Origin: Dallia pectoralis
Lineage: Eukaryota > Chordata > Actinopteri > Esociformes > Umbridae
DNA length: 64,000 nt
Direction of reading: 5' to 3'
Assembly (NCBI GenBank): GCA_029465975.1
Contig: CM055742.1
Span: 8,928,043 to 8,992,042, forward strand
Shown here: positions 53,206 to 64,000 of the stretch, in pieces
Layout of the letters: each line of letters opens with the position of its first letter
How positions within the stretch are numbered: the first letter of the stretch is position 1
Notes under the pieces: generated by a model
Database searches by the model: none
What the model was told of the DNA's origin: nothing
Seen by the model: the letters and a program-made list of their open reading frames with translations, nothing else
Made by a program: the position numbers and the translations under genes

Positions 53206-54045
53206 TGGGTCTGGGGTCAGAGGTCAGAGGAAATAGTATAGGTGTTGAAAGGGAATTCAGGGTCAAAGGGGAGTAACTGACAGTAAGGAGATCCAGAGAG
53301 TGAAATTGCAGTTCTTTGCACTCTGTTAGAGCCTCAGATGCTCAGATTATATTTGCCTCAAGATCGATTACGCCAGTTAGTAGTGGGATAGAAAAGTGCA
53401 CTGAGGAGCAATTATTGTGTACAGACTGCATCTGACCTGCTAACCTCTACTTCCAATTAGAACTGCTACTATTACTAACTAAAACAAGCTGCGTCTTAGT
53501 CTTGCCTGACTGTAAAAAAGTTTTCTTATTCAGACAAAAAGTAATGTCCTTTGCGCCACCATACAGTGACTCATAAAAATGTGGTAGTGAAATGCATCTA
53601 AAGTTCTGGTAAAATACTTTATTAACATGACCAAGTCAAATATCTTGTATAAAAACACTGTTCAGCAAGGCCATAGCTATCATAGTTAGCTTTAAAACAT
53701 TGGGGTGCTTTGAACGGATTGAAACGCGGCATGTTGTATGGTACGTTATTTAATTTGGTGCAGACAGCTGCATGCTAAAGGGCTGTTCCGTGGTCTCGAG
53801 CTTGTCATCGCTCTTCTATTTGAACGCCAACACACAGCACATCTCCACAGCGATGAATGTTACTTTACTATTCAAAGCATAAAGTCACTATGTTATATCC
53901 TGAAGTGACAGCGTTTGACCATTTAATTGAAGACATTGAATTAAGTCAATCACTACTTATTCCATAGTAGTGATTGTAAACAAACAAATAAACTGTTCAA
54001 AGTCCAACCATGTAACGGCAGCGGGCCGCTATGGCCAACCAAAGT
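53206..54045. other. non-coding, no recognisable feature
   Basis: Unique-looking, moderately AT-rich. If 53108-53199 is an exon, this is its intron. Confidence 0.3.
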
Positions 54046-54051
54046 CTCTGG

Positions 54052-54234
54052 AACGAGACGCGGGTCACAAGGGGGCGGGTCACGATGGGGGCGGGTCAAG
54101 AGCGGGCGGGTCAAGAGGGGGGCGGGTCACGAGCGGGCGGATCACGAGCGGGCGGGTCACGAGGGGGCGGATCACGAGCGGGCGGGTCACGAGGGGGCGG
54201 ATCACGAGCGGGCGGGTCACGAGGGGGCGGGTCA
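54052..54234. repeat. 15-bp G-rich minisatellite, about 12 copies
   Basis: Unit gagcgggcgggtcac, with variants gagggggcggatcac. The variants alternate, giving a 30-bp second-order pattern. The plus strand has repeated runs of three or more G, so it could form G-quadruplexes, and gggcggg is an Sp1-type site. Confidence 0.88.
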
Positions 54235-57200
54235 CCATCACAAATCAAAGGTTTTTTTCAGGACTTGCAGCCAAGTCCTATTCAGGTGTTGGTCACACAA
54301 GGCGAACGAAGCAGCCATCCACCTGTCGCATACCTTTAAAATAATTAAAACGATCTGGTTCAACAGAGGGCTCAGGCCTGGAACGTCTTAACGGGTTTGT
54401 GGAGGGTTAGGGTTGTAAAAACTCTATATAGAGAGTGACTTCTCTGAAGCTTGCTGAGCCTTACAATCCGAACATGTCCCTGTTAACTCCCCCGGATTGT
54501 TTTTGAGGCGCCTACTTTAAGGCCCCCAATGGGACAATTTAACGCTTATCACTGAAGATTGTTTTTGACCGCACACCACCTATAAGGTTTTGGTTCTGGG
54601 TGCCGGTTGAAAGCTGCGTTTTGAGAATATGTCTTTGACTTGACTTACTCTGGCCGGGGATGATCAGATCGCGGATTGCCTTGGTGATTTTTTTTAAATG
54701 ACAATAGAAAACTTGCATAGCTTACAGCTCATTAAACGACATAGTGTTCCACTGACACAACGTGCCGTGGGTTGCAGAGGCCCTAAAATAAACACACCAG
54801 AAAGGTCAGCCCTGTTGGAGTCACATGAGAAACAATAAAATATGTTTAATACGCAGAAAATATAAACTGAAAATACATATGCAAAATGACATCGCCACTG
54901 TAGGTCAAGGGGACTTATAATTGTACGATAAATCTCTCAGACAGCAGTAGTCTGAACTCCAGCTTATCACCACAGTGGCCATGCAAAACTAAAAGGCATT
55001 TATCAAAGTGCTCAACAGAGCGGTGACACAATCTTTCAAGTGAGTTGTTTGACATCTTTGTGAGTCAGGAAATCTATGAATCAATACCTGACAATAAAAA
55101 CGCCAGTGATGACCTTAGCATTTGCGTTATGCTTTTGTAGGTCAACAGTTTATGCCAGGCCAAAAGTTTAAAATAGTTAATACCTGAAATATGCTCTAGA
55201 GGCAGCATTTAAATAGCTATAGAAAACCTAGAATTACAATGTCTTTTCTTTTTGTTACAATGCATGCATGTCGGTTAACCTGTGGTCTGTTTTCTTCGTA
55301 ATAAGACATACCTAAAATAAACAGTTTCAGCCTGTAAGTCACCTTAGTCACATACATATTAATTTGACAATTAATCGATCTCATCATTTGTTGTATGTGG
55401 ACTAAAGGTCCAGTTCTTTCAGGACATACAGAACCCAGACACATTGAGACGTCACTCTGAATGTGTCATGGATAGAATTACAGCGACTGCGATGAGATGA
55501 AACCGAATATGAATACGTAATAATCGCAGGAATTGAAATTGCAATGAAATTCAGTCTGCATGGCCTTTAAGACAGCCATTCGTAAGGGGACGACCCTGCG
55601 GGTGTGAACGCTGTGCTAAACTAATAGCTGGTGGGGACAGGTGTATGGTCTATAATTTTAATTTACTCTATGACAAACTAATTCTGAGCGTGTAGCAAAT
55701 TATATTTATGTGCGGTGTCATTGGGTAAATCTGGGTTTTGTTTAATTTCAACAGAAATCCAACACCACGTCCAAGAACTGCGAAATCAGCGACGTATTTA
55801 CCAGAAGTAAAAATCGCGTACTTGTTTTTAAACTATTTGCGTATCATATATTTATAGCATTTGCGCATCATACGCATATACTTATAGCATTTTAAGTCAA
55901 GCTTTTTCAAGTTAGGGCTGTTTCCAAAACACTGAAAAACAGGCAGGATCTGACTGTTGCATTGTGGGATTCCTTCCAGTAGTAGCAGTGATCTCCTTCA
56001 GTCTTTGGTGTTCTTAATGACCCCGTAAATAGTCAACTGCCTTTTGTGAAAAGTGCTGCACTTTTGTATGCAATACAGGGTGGCTTTTGGTCATTTAGTG
56101 GAGTGATCAGCATACGTCCATAACAACCACGGGACTTGGATCTAAAAATAAAAGTCCTGAAAAAGATGTTCTAAGCATTCGTGATTGGCACTTGAAGGAG
56201 ATGGTGTCAGGGTGAGCATAGCTAGAGTGTGGTTAATGGTTTGTATTTAGTGTCTAACAGCAGCGATTGTCAATAGGAGGGTCTAGGTCTCGAAAAGAAA
56301 AAAAATACCAAAAAATTAACATTTTATTTAAATTATATAACATTCAACCTAAAACGATTGCCAGGTGACATATTGGTAGAAAAATGTTAGACTTAAATAT
56401 TTTGCTGCCCTATTCGCGTATTCAAGCCCAGGCATTAAATTTGGTAGAGCCAAAATTCACTGTGATTGTCAACTAGTACGACAGATATTTAGGTTGGTTG
56501 ACGGGTGGTTCAGGTTGGTCGGATAACAATTGTGGGCTGTGGTTTTAACATTACTAAATAAGCCAAGTGAAGTTAATCTACTGACGTGTATTTCTAATTG
56601 ACAAAGCTCTAGTTGTTCCGTGCCAACGGTGCTGTCATTTGAAACCCCGCCCCCTGCCAAACGTGTGCGTTTGCAAAGCATTGTTGGAATTAAAATTTAA
56701 CCACAAAGCCCAGGGTCAGATATTTTTGATCCACGTCTTATTTTTAACCCGTCTTCATTCGAAGTTTAATTTGAAACCCTGCCCGTGTGCCTTAACACCC
56801 AGCTCGCCGCGCCCTAATGGAAATGTGTCACCTTGTAGTACATTCTTTTCCTCCACCATTTGCATTTGTCCCAGTACCCAGGGTAGACTTATGACAGCCA
56901 CAACAACTATATGGTGGCAGACTGCCATTCAGCACCACTGTAGGTTGCATCATTCTATTTAGGTTTTATTTCCCGGTTGCAGGGTTCAGAATTATGTAAT
57001 TAGTTAGCTTAGTGTAAAAAGGTCAAAAAGGAAAATATATTTGTAACATGATATCAAGAATGTTACAGATTTTTTGTCAGTTATATCTTTAAAAAACGAT
57101 TGTAGGAACCAAGGAAAATGCCCGAACTTCCAACTGATAGGTTGACGGCTCGACAATATGTAATTAATCAGGTTAGAAACATCACTTAAATCACAACGAA

Positions 57201-57633
57201 CGTTCCACCAAATGTTCCCCAGGGAAACCCTATGACCTGGAAAAAAATGCCCAGCAGGGCAATTTTTAGATCCCCTAAAAAAAAATTATTCTGTGAAGCT
57301 TTTCTTCTAAGAGTGTGTAATTTCAGTAGGTGTCGTGTTGATGATTTAAGAGCGTCGGGTTCATTCCACAACATGTACAGCGATACAGAATACAGTCAGG
57401 CTGTTGTATCTCATCCTCGTAACACACGCGTGTGTTGTTCATTTGTGACTGTGGCAAAGTCTAGTTATGTTATTTTTGTTAGGTTATGGTATTTGACCTG
57501 TTTGCAAGCCTTTTTTCATTATATAACTAATATTTTATTAGAAAACAGTAATTTTTGTAAAAGCCACATACATAACTTTCATGAGTCACATTGCTGAAAT
57601 GAAAACAACATTTCACATCATCATCTTCTTTTA
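54235..57633. other. long non-coding stretch, no gene recognised
   Basis: No conserved protein motif in any frame and no obvious repeat arrays. Base composition varies (CpG-containing patches near 54400-54700 and 56640-56830). Short frames such as 56639-56962 and 57232-57597 have no family features. Confidence 0.3.
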
Positions 57634-57740
57634 TACATACATACATGCATACATGCATACATACATACATACATACATACATACATACATACATACATAC
57701 ATACATACATACATACATACATACATACATACATACATAC
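57634..57740. repeat. tetranucleotide microsatellite (CATA)n, about 26 copies
   Basis: Almost pure catacata from 57634 to 57740, with two catg interruptions near the left end. Confidence 0.95.
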
Positions 57741-59204
57741 GTTCCACCATCACAGACCCACAATAGCCTTTTAGCTTGCAAATACATGCTCACGCAAATC
57801 CTTAACAACAGCGTCCATTTATAACCGCTTATTTATAGTACACATACAAGTAGTCACGTGTGTTTATATTAATTTGTTAGCTGATGCTGTCAACATTCAG
57901 GTGACTTGTTTATCCGTTCAGACAGGTGTTTGAATAATTTTCCTCTGTCTAATGAATAATGATTGTTGTGGGGTTGAGGGCAAAGCAGGCACTGGCTGGC
58001 GGAGGGCCACCGGCTCAATTTACAACTGACAAATGTATCTTTCAACTCGTTGGTCATCGCTCCGAAACTCGGGTGACACTAAGGAACTCTGTGAAACATA
58101 TTGGGTGATGAGTGATAGGACCCCATGAGGCCCATGAAAGACAACCCCCCGGAATGTGGAGACACCTCATGGGAGTCAGACAGGAAGAGTGTTATAATAT
58201 GCAGCCAAAAAAACTCCACAACTAACTCTGGAAACCTGACCCTGTCTCCGAGTACAGTCCCAGCAACTGGGATATATAGATGTGCTTTACAAAACATTGC
58301 CCACTATGTACAGTAGGTGATGCAAATATAGTGACTCATTCTGACAAGAAATATGATTAAGAACTTATTTTGAGTATTTTGAGCCCACCTCGACAAAAGT
58401 CCTTGAGACCTATGCATACATTCTGTACATGACTATCATATGTTATCACAATATTGATTCTTGATCGGGGGTTCTCCAACTGGGGTTTAGGCACCCTTTG
58501 GATAGAGATATTGACAGTTGGATATGTATACCTCCATCATTTTATCAGCTACAACAAGAAATTACATTGATACTCTTTCAGACGTATTGCATTAGTTTAA
58601 ACAGTACAATGTAAAAAGACGCAATGTTCAGTACATTTCGTGTTATTGATAGCAAGTCCATTATTTATTCTAATAATTTCTGTCAGTGTAGTAACCAAAG
58701 TCTGGGCCCTTTAATCTCAGATAGCCAACTTCTGCATGACGGCCACCGTTTGAGTTTCCTCCTGCCAACTCATCGCCCTCTAGTGTCCCAGAGTAATAAT
58801 GACACTTCCCCCTATCAATGTAACGTTTTGAATGACTGCCAATTGAGAGGAGAGCACAGGAGAACAAATCCGTTTGCTAATAATGCTGCAATTATAATAA
58901 TAATACATTATATTTATTTGGCGCCCAAAGTCGCAAATACATTTGACTAACGGCCTTCTAAAGCTGTTTAACCCATATGAAAAACAGCTGTCTAAGAACT
59001 GTATTACCAGTAGTCATTTAGATTAAGAGGTCAAACTATCAAACTATAAACAGAAATGTTTCTAGTTATAATCCCCAAATATATAACGTACTGTCTTTAA
59101 GAGCAAGACAGTTAACCGTATTTGCTCCTGGTTTGAAGCGTCCGTGGTATTATAAAGATGTGACCCAAATGTGGATTGCAGGGGGCAAACAGTTTATGGC
59201 TCGG
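57741..59204. other. non-coding, no gene recognised
   Basis: AT-rich. Bases 59098-59125 (gagcaagacagttaaccgta) echo a stretch of the SINE at 62674-62694, perhaps a SINE fragment. Confidence 0.3.
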
Positions 59205-59325
59205 CTGTAAGGGGTCCCCGATAATGCCACACTCTGCAAACAGTGCTTGTGCTGGATGTCTTTGATAGCGGGGAGCTGGACACCAATGATGCGCTGGGCG
59301 GCTCTCACCACCCGTTAGTATATTG
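59205..59325 (-). pseudogene. LINE ORF2 C-terminal fragment
   Basis: The minus frame reads RVVRAAQRIIGVQLPAIKDI then QHKHCLQSVALSGTPYSRA. RxxRAAxRIIGxxLPxIxDL is the conserved block after the reverse transcriptase domain of teleost LINEs, just before the C-terminal zinc-binding stretch. Only about 40 codons remain. Confidence 0.6.
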
Positions 59326-59458
59326 GGGTGCCTTCTTTAGCTTCCTTAAAGGTACGGGGGTTCGCTGGAGTATTCATGTAGTTGTAAATGTTTTTCTGTG
59401 ACTTCACGATTTGGGGCATTTCACGCACCGACCAGTATTCACACGTTTATCTATCAAA

Positions 59459-59734
59459 ATGCCAGATAGTTGCTGTTATAATAGATGCTCTAACAGAAGA
59501 GGAGACAAGACGGTTGTATTTAGCCTATACAAAATCCCGTCAGAAAAGGAAAATGCAGAGGAGGAGGTTATATGGATTTGTGAAATTGGAACAAAAAGAA
59601 CAGAGTTATTTGTTGTGGTTTACTTGACTTTGCTTAAAACATTGATAATACCAGTACATTTATGTCTCAAGATTTTGTGTTATACTGGCTGCATTAAGCT
59701 ACACTCACCACCCATTGAACCAACAGTACTTTAG
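59459..59734 (+). pseudogene. THAP zinc-finger N-terminal fragment
   Basis: From an ATG at 59459 the frame begins MPDSCCYNRCSNRRGDKTVV and FSLYKIPSEKENAEE. This fits the THAP domain start (MPxxCxxxxCxNR, then FxxxP about 20 residues on). The following part (VIWICEIGTKRT) departs from the usual W-centred core, and no second Cys-His pair or AVPTIF-like box is seen before the stop at 59734. It may be a first exon with a missed donor, or a relic of a THAP-bearing transposon or host gene. Confidence 0.5.
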
Positions 59735-59746
59735 ATGAATTAGCAC

Positions 59747-60028
59747 TCACATTTGCTTTGACAATGAAAAATGTCTTGTCCACCTCTCAAAAGACTGGAT
59801 TATTGACCCACCCTGATCGAAAGTAGATAGCTGTCTACTTTTATATGCATTCATTTTTGGTAGAGTAAAGGGATGGATTCTCCACAAGGTATACATACAA
59901 AGTTCAGCACCGGAAATGATGTCTTTGTTTTTTACAAGTAAATAACATGGTGGATGCTGTGTATGGGTCACAAGTGCCTTAGATTTGCAGTTTGTTAGCA
60001 TGTTTTTTTTGTGAGCTGATCTAAACAA
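59747..60028 (-). pseudogene. weak SWIM-zinc-finger-element-like fragment
   Basis: The minus frame contains KALVTHTQHPPCYLLVKNKD then IISGAELCM. It loosely resembles the (V)xHSQ...PWxIxEKDGxIxxAHC segment ahead of the SWIM finger of YqaJ-type fish elements. The Cys-x-Cys...Cys-x-His ligands are not present, so this is only a suggestion. Confidence 0.2.
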
Positions 60029-60109
60029 TTATGGCCTTGAAAAGTAGAACATTTGACGGTCTTGTGCACAAGCACCATTGAATTGACCGCTCTATAACCA
60101 CGTGATAAC

Positions 60110-60270
60110 TATGAATAGGCAGCCAAACGGTGTTCTAGTGTGGCGGAAATGTACCGGATGAGTCCCGCCTTCATGGTTACTTCCGCCTGTGTTCCCCGTG
60201 TCATGCGTTGCGCATGCGCGCTCGGGCATTTTCCTTATCGCAGCGAAGAGATTCGCTTTCTACCGGTGCT
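60110..60270. promoter_or_regulatory. CpG-rich promoter-like segment with an NRF-1 site
   Basis: Bases 60210-60219 are GCGCATGCGC, the palindromic NRF-1 consensus. Nearby are ttccgcc/gcggaaa ETS-like cores (about 60143 and 60180) and several CpGs, in contrast to the AT-rich surroundings. TATA-less promoters of housekeeping genes often look like this, and they can be bidirectional. No first coding exon could be matched on either side. Confidence 0.5.
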
Positions 60271-60479
60271 ACAAAGACACACAATGAAAGGAACACACGT
60301 ACTTTGTTGACAGGTATAGTATGACCGGTTGCTTGCAATAACAGACTCGCCATATAGTCGAAGTTGGCAATCGTAGCTAACGTTGTAATTTTCTAAGAGA
60401 AATGCTGATTTGCAATATCCCTCCGCTGGCATCGCGACATTTTCGGGCCTGCGTCTACTTGCGCCTAAAGTGTGGATGC

Positions 60480-60865
60480 TTTAGTACCTAATCAATGTAT
60501 TTTTTTTTTTTAAACAGTATGATGGTCCCACACATCCAATGCACTATGAATGTGGTATTGTACTGTAGCCGATACAGCATTGATATGCAGCTGCTTGCTG
60601 TACTGCTGGGCATGTAGTCCTTAATGTAATACTAGATCGCAACATCCATAGCATCAGTCAACGTGAAGAACCTACTCCACATTTGTAATCCAGTTTTTGC
60701 ACTCTGGTAATATGCGATGTCCTATTTTAGGGTAACGCTCGCGATATTTGCAACCTAATGAACTTGTTGTACTAACTGCAGCTCCACATATGTCGCTGTG
60801 TCGTGATTCAATCAGAAACGTATTCGCGGTTGACATAGTCCCTGTTTTAGTTTGCATATATATAA
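60480..60865. other. no gene recognised
   Basis: AT-rich flank between the promoter-like segment and the TA-rich VNTR. Confidence 0.3.
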
Positions 60866-61043
60866 CAATATGTCTATAGAGGTTTATGGCATTACATGAA
60901 CCCATGTGTATATATATATATATATATAAAACAATATGTCTATATCTAGAGGTTTATGGCATTACATGAACCCATGTGTATATATATATATATATATAAA
61001 ACAATATGTCTATATCTAGAGGTTTATGGCATTACATGAACCC

Positions 61044-61083
<40 letters not shown>

Positions 61084-61125
61084 CAATATGTCTATATCTA
61101 GAGGTTTATGGCATTACATGAACCC

Positions 61126-61163
<38 letters not shown>

Positions 61164-61271
61164 ATATGTCTATATCTAGAGGTTTATGGCATTACATGAA
61201 CCCATGTGTATATATATATATATATAAAACAATATGTCTATATCTAGAGGTTTATGGCATTACATGAACCC
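60866..61271. repeat. TA-rich VNTR, 6 copies of a 62-83 bp unit
   Basis: Each unit has a constant part (acaatatgtctatatctaga, then ggtttatggcattacatgaa and cccatgtg) and a (TA)n run of variable length. The first copy lacks tatc in the constant part. The unit length varies only through the TA run. Confidence 0.92.
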
Positions 61272-62571
61272 AATTTTATTTTATGCCTACGCATGATGCC
61301 CACCTAGTATCTGATTACACTACTACTCCTTGGGTGCCATTGTATGTATGTACACACCTTTATGTATTCTGGATAGGCCTGGTTGGCGTACTTCTAGCAG
61401 CACAGTTGTGTCTAGACACAGTTCTTGAAAAAATATAATCCCCAATGAGACATCGGGATTTGTGGAGAACATTGCCTTTGGAGGTGACTGTAGCGTCTAG
61501 CACTTACAACCATTTGGCTTTGAAAGCAATGCCTTTCCCATCAGTTCTATAACATGCAATACTGTTGTGCTATTTGTGGTTTCATCATGCACAAGAATCC
61601 TCATGTCTATTGTGTGAGAGTTGAGAGCTGAGAAACGAGTACTCACTAGTCGAAATAAGAATTAAAGGCAGATTGTTTTCTGGCAAACAACCCATCTGTT
61701 GATACCATCAGATGGGAGGGCCTATTTTGTATTTGCCAATACTTGTAAAAGTAAAAATGCCCATTGTTTGCTGTGTACCTTTTTAAGTTGCAGATTGTCT
61801 AGTGAATACATTAAATCAAATAACAAAGTGTAGAAGGTGAAGCACATTTTGTTTGGGCAGAGCCCTTCTGCGTCACCTGATGTCCATTAATGGGTGTTGC
61901 CGTGGAATGTTCCTTACGTGACGAGTTAATTTTGCACTGAAACGTTGTGATTAGAAGAGTGTCTGACTATCTGACATTTATGGGCCTGGGTAGGAAACTG
62001 ACTGGTTGCTTGGCTCCGGATATAGCATTTATCTCGTATGAAGACCTCCAACGGAAGGACATTACGCAGCATTTGAACGTTTATAGGTTCACCATCATCT
62101 TCTGACACTGAGCTGTTCAGCGTGGCTAGGCTGATTTGTAGCCTAAGTCTGACAGTAATGAACTCCATATTTTATAGCTTTCATTTTAGTAAGACTTGTC
62201 CTGGTTGACTTTGAACTTGGCAGTCTGTCATTAGATTTTTAAATAATACAGCTTTTGTAGGCGTTTTTTCCTTCATCTCAGTTTGGTAAATGTAATTTTA
62301 TATTTAATGATTTTTATGTATTAAATATATTTCTGTATTATATTTATGATACATAAACTACATAAAAGTAAAGCAGCATTAATATAACTTACATTTTTTT
62401 AAATGTATTACTCTCCCAGCTCTTTTACAATGTAACATAACCATAATGCATTATAAAATATATATTGCATGAAAACAAATTAACTTTATATTCTTTGTAT
62501 TGGCCAATATATTTACACATTTTTATATTGACGTGAAGTTTACAAGTATACAGGGAAGCTCACTTTTATTA
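61272..62571. other. no gene recognised
   Basis: AT-rich, with simple ttttatgta/atatatt-like stretches around 62300-62530. No supported ORF. Confidence 0.3.
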
Positions 62572-62840
62572 CTAGGTTACCTAGTGGTTAGGGACTAGGG
62601 CTTGGGTCTGGAAGGTCCCTGGTTCTAATCCGCCCACCACCAAGGTGAAAACCGCGTCGTTCTGTCCTTGAGCAAGACAGTTAACCCTAAAATGCTCCCC
62701 GGGCGCCGTGACGTGGAAGTCCAATCAGGTAACTGATTAGGGCCCGCCCCCTGCACCTCAGGGTTGGGTAAAATGCGGAGAACACATTTCAGTTGAAGGC
62801 ATTCAGTTGTACAACTGACAATATTGGTCTATTCTATGAG
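62572..62840 (+). mobile_element. tRNA-derived SINE
   Basis: An A-box-like tagtggttagg (62583-62593) and an exact B-box ggttctaatcc (62621-62631) give an internal RNA polymerase III promoter. The body (ttgagcaagacagttaaccc, ctccccgggcgccgtgacgt) and tail (cagttgtacaactgacaa) are typical of teleost SINEs. Nothing indicates coding capacity. Confidence 0.75.
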
Positions 62841-62868
62841 TGACATGTTTTATTATTTTTTTTTATCT

Positions 62869-64000
62869 TAAAGTGGATATGAAAATTCTACACACCCAGG
62901 TTTTTGTGATATGAAAAAGGATAAATCATGTCAGAACTTTTTCCACTGGCCCATAACATGAACAATTAAATTTAAAAACAAACACAAATCTTTGATAGAG
63001 ACAAATAAAAAGCTTGCAATAAACTGGTTGCAAAAGTGTGCACACCCTTAAACTAATACTTTGTTGAAACACCTTTTGATTTTATTATAGCACTCTGTAT
63101 TTTTGGATAGGAGTCTATTAGCATGGCACATCTTGACTTTGCAAAAGCGCTCCAAATCTGTGAGATTGCAAGGACATCTCCTGTGCACAGCCATCTTCAG
63201 ATCACCCCACATATGTTCTATTGGGGTCTGGCTGGGCCATTCCAAAACGTTATTCTTCTGGTGATGCCATGCTTTTGTGGACTTTGATGTGTTCTTTGGG
63301 TCGTTGTCGTGCTGAAAGGTGAACCTCATCTTTAGCTTTCTAACTGAAGTCTGAGGTTTTTGTGCCAAAATTGGTATTTAGAACTGATCATAATTCACTC
63401 CAGCTGAAGAAAAACAGCCCATAAGCATGTTGCTGCCACCACCATGCTTCACAGTTGGTATGGTGTTTCTTGGGTGATGTGCAGTGTTGTTTTTTCGCCA
63501 AAAAACTTTTCGAGTGGTGGCCAAAAAGATGGCCATTGTTTTTGGTTACTTCTTACGAATTGGATGTAAGAAAGCCTTTTGTAAGAAAAGGCTTCCGTCT
63601 TGCCACCCTAGCCCATAGATATGAAAAAATACGGAAGATTGTTGTCACATGTAGCACACAGCCAGAAACTTGCCAGAAATTCCTGCAGCTCCTTTAATGT
63701 TGCTGTAGGCCTATTGGAAGCCTCCCTGACCAGTTTTCTTATTTTTACATCTCCACTTGATGATGCCTGTCTTCACTGTGTTCCATGATGTATCTAATGC
63801 TTTGGAAATTCTTTTGTACCCTTCTCCTGGCAATGAGATCCCTCTGATGCTTTGGAAGCTCTCTGCGGACCATGGCTTTTGCTCTGAGATGCAACTAAGA
63901 AAATGTTGGGAAAATCGTACTGGAACAGCTGACCTTATTTGTGACTATAAGTTATAGGAGTGCACACGTATACAACCAAGTTATTGTATTGGTTGTTATA
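62869..64000 (-). mobile_element. Tc1/mariner relic running off the right end
   Basis: A terminal repeat starts near 62869 (aaagtggatatgaaaattct, then acacaccc). The text at 63730-63960 matches the helix-turn-helix part of the relic at 3822-4382. The other terminal repeat should lie past 64000. Confidence 0.8.
63048..63368 (-). pseudogene. Tc1 transposase C-terminal part
   Basis: The frame keeps FTFQHDNDPKNTSKSTKAW (second catalytic Asp) and TPIEHMWGDLK (catalytic Glu; the usual NPIE is TPIE). The first catalytic block and the N-terminal part are in other frames or broken (63370-63940), so the protein is dead. Confidence 0.8.

Noticed and set aside
52622..53266. Minus-strand ORFs of 97-113 codons rich in Ser, Leu and Phe
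   Set aside because: They are the complement of a purine-rich 5'-UTR-like stretch and the candidate exon. Low complexity, no motif.
54420..54720. Possible small nuclear or nucleolar RNA (tactctggccggggatgatc followed by a T run)
   Set aside because: I could not match boxes, stems or known U-RNA sequence. The T run alone is not enough.
57232..57597. 121-codon plus ORF
   Set aside because: No recognisable domain, AT-rich codon use and no splice or start context. Probably chance.

Overview
The window looks like a repeat-rich accessory region of a ray-finned fish chromosome. The evidence is spliced-gene signals, several teleost Tc1/mariner relics, PIF/Harbinger, LINE and THAP fragments, a tRNA-derived SINE, solo LTRs and many long minisatellites. 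A salmoniform or esociform (pike-like) fish is my best guess from the repeat style, but the window does not prove it. I see no bacterial operons, CRISPR array or rRNA.

From about 4.7 to 52.6 kb lies a tandem array of seven degenerate copies of one unit. On the minus strand each complete unit has a promoter/5' exon block with a GT donor, an intron, a single-exon ORF of 291-294 codons for a seven-helix receptor, and a 3' block with an AATAAA signal. A 43-bp minisatellite lies between the stop codon and that signal. Six receptor ORFs are intact: 6230-7114, 10046-10921, 15255-16139, 20409-21293, 27168-28052 and 33101-33979. The seventh unit (about 50.2-52.6 kb) has lost its receptor. A plus-strand receptor scrap lies at 2.27-2.40 kb. 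The receptors resemble rhodopsin-class GPCRs (ERY at the end of helix 3, conserved helix 4 Trp) but lack several class landmarks, and I cannot assign a ligand. The third intracellular loop is almost invariant while the rest varies.

The units have been used as landing sites. Unit 4 carries a Tc1/IS630-like element. The spacer between units 5 and 6 carries a Tc1 copy that was itself split by a solo LTR. Unit 6 carries a 37-bp satellite of about 200 monomers (34.1-44.7 kb) with a local seven-monomer higher-order repeat. That satellite is interrupted by a 3.16-kb non-autonomous LTR element with identical 412-bp LTRs and a 5-bp target duplication. Unit 6 also carries a solo LTR, a LINE fragment shared with unit 7, a TTAA-flanked element bearing a broken gene that resembles the cytosolic ballast domain of P2X7, and a 15-bp minisatellite.

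From 52.6 to 64 kb the sequence is mostly non-coding. It has one plausible first coding exon (53108-53199), a G-rich minisatellite, LINE and THAP fragments, a promoter-like segment centred on a palindromic NRF-1-type site (60210-60219), a TA-rich VNTR, a SINE and a Tc1 relic running off the right end.
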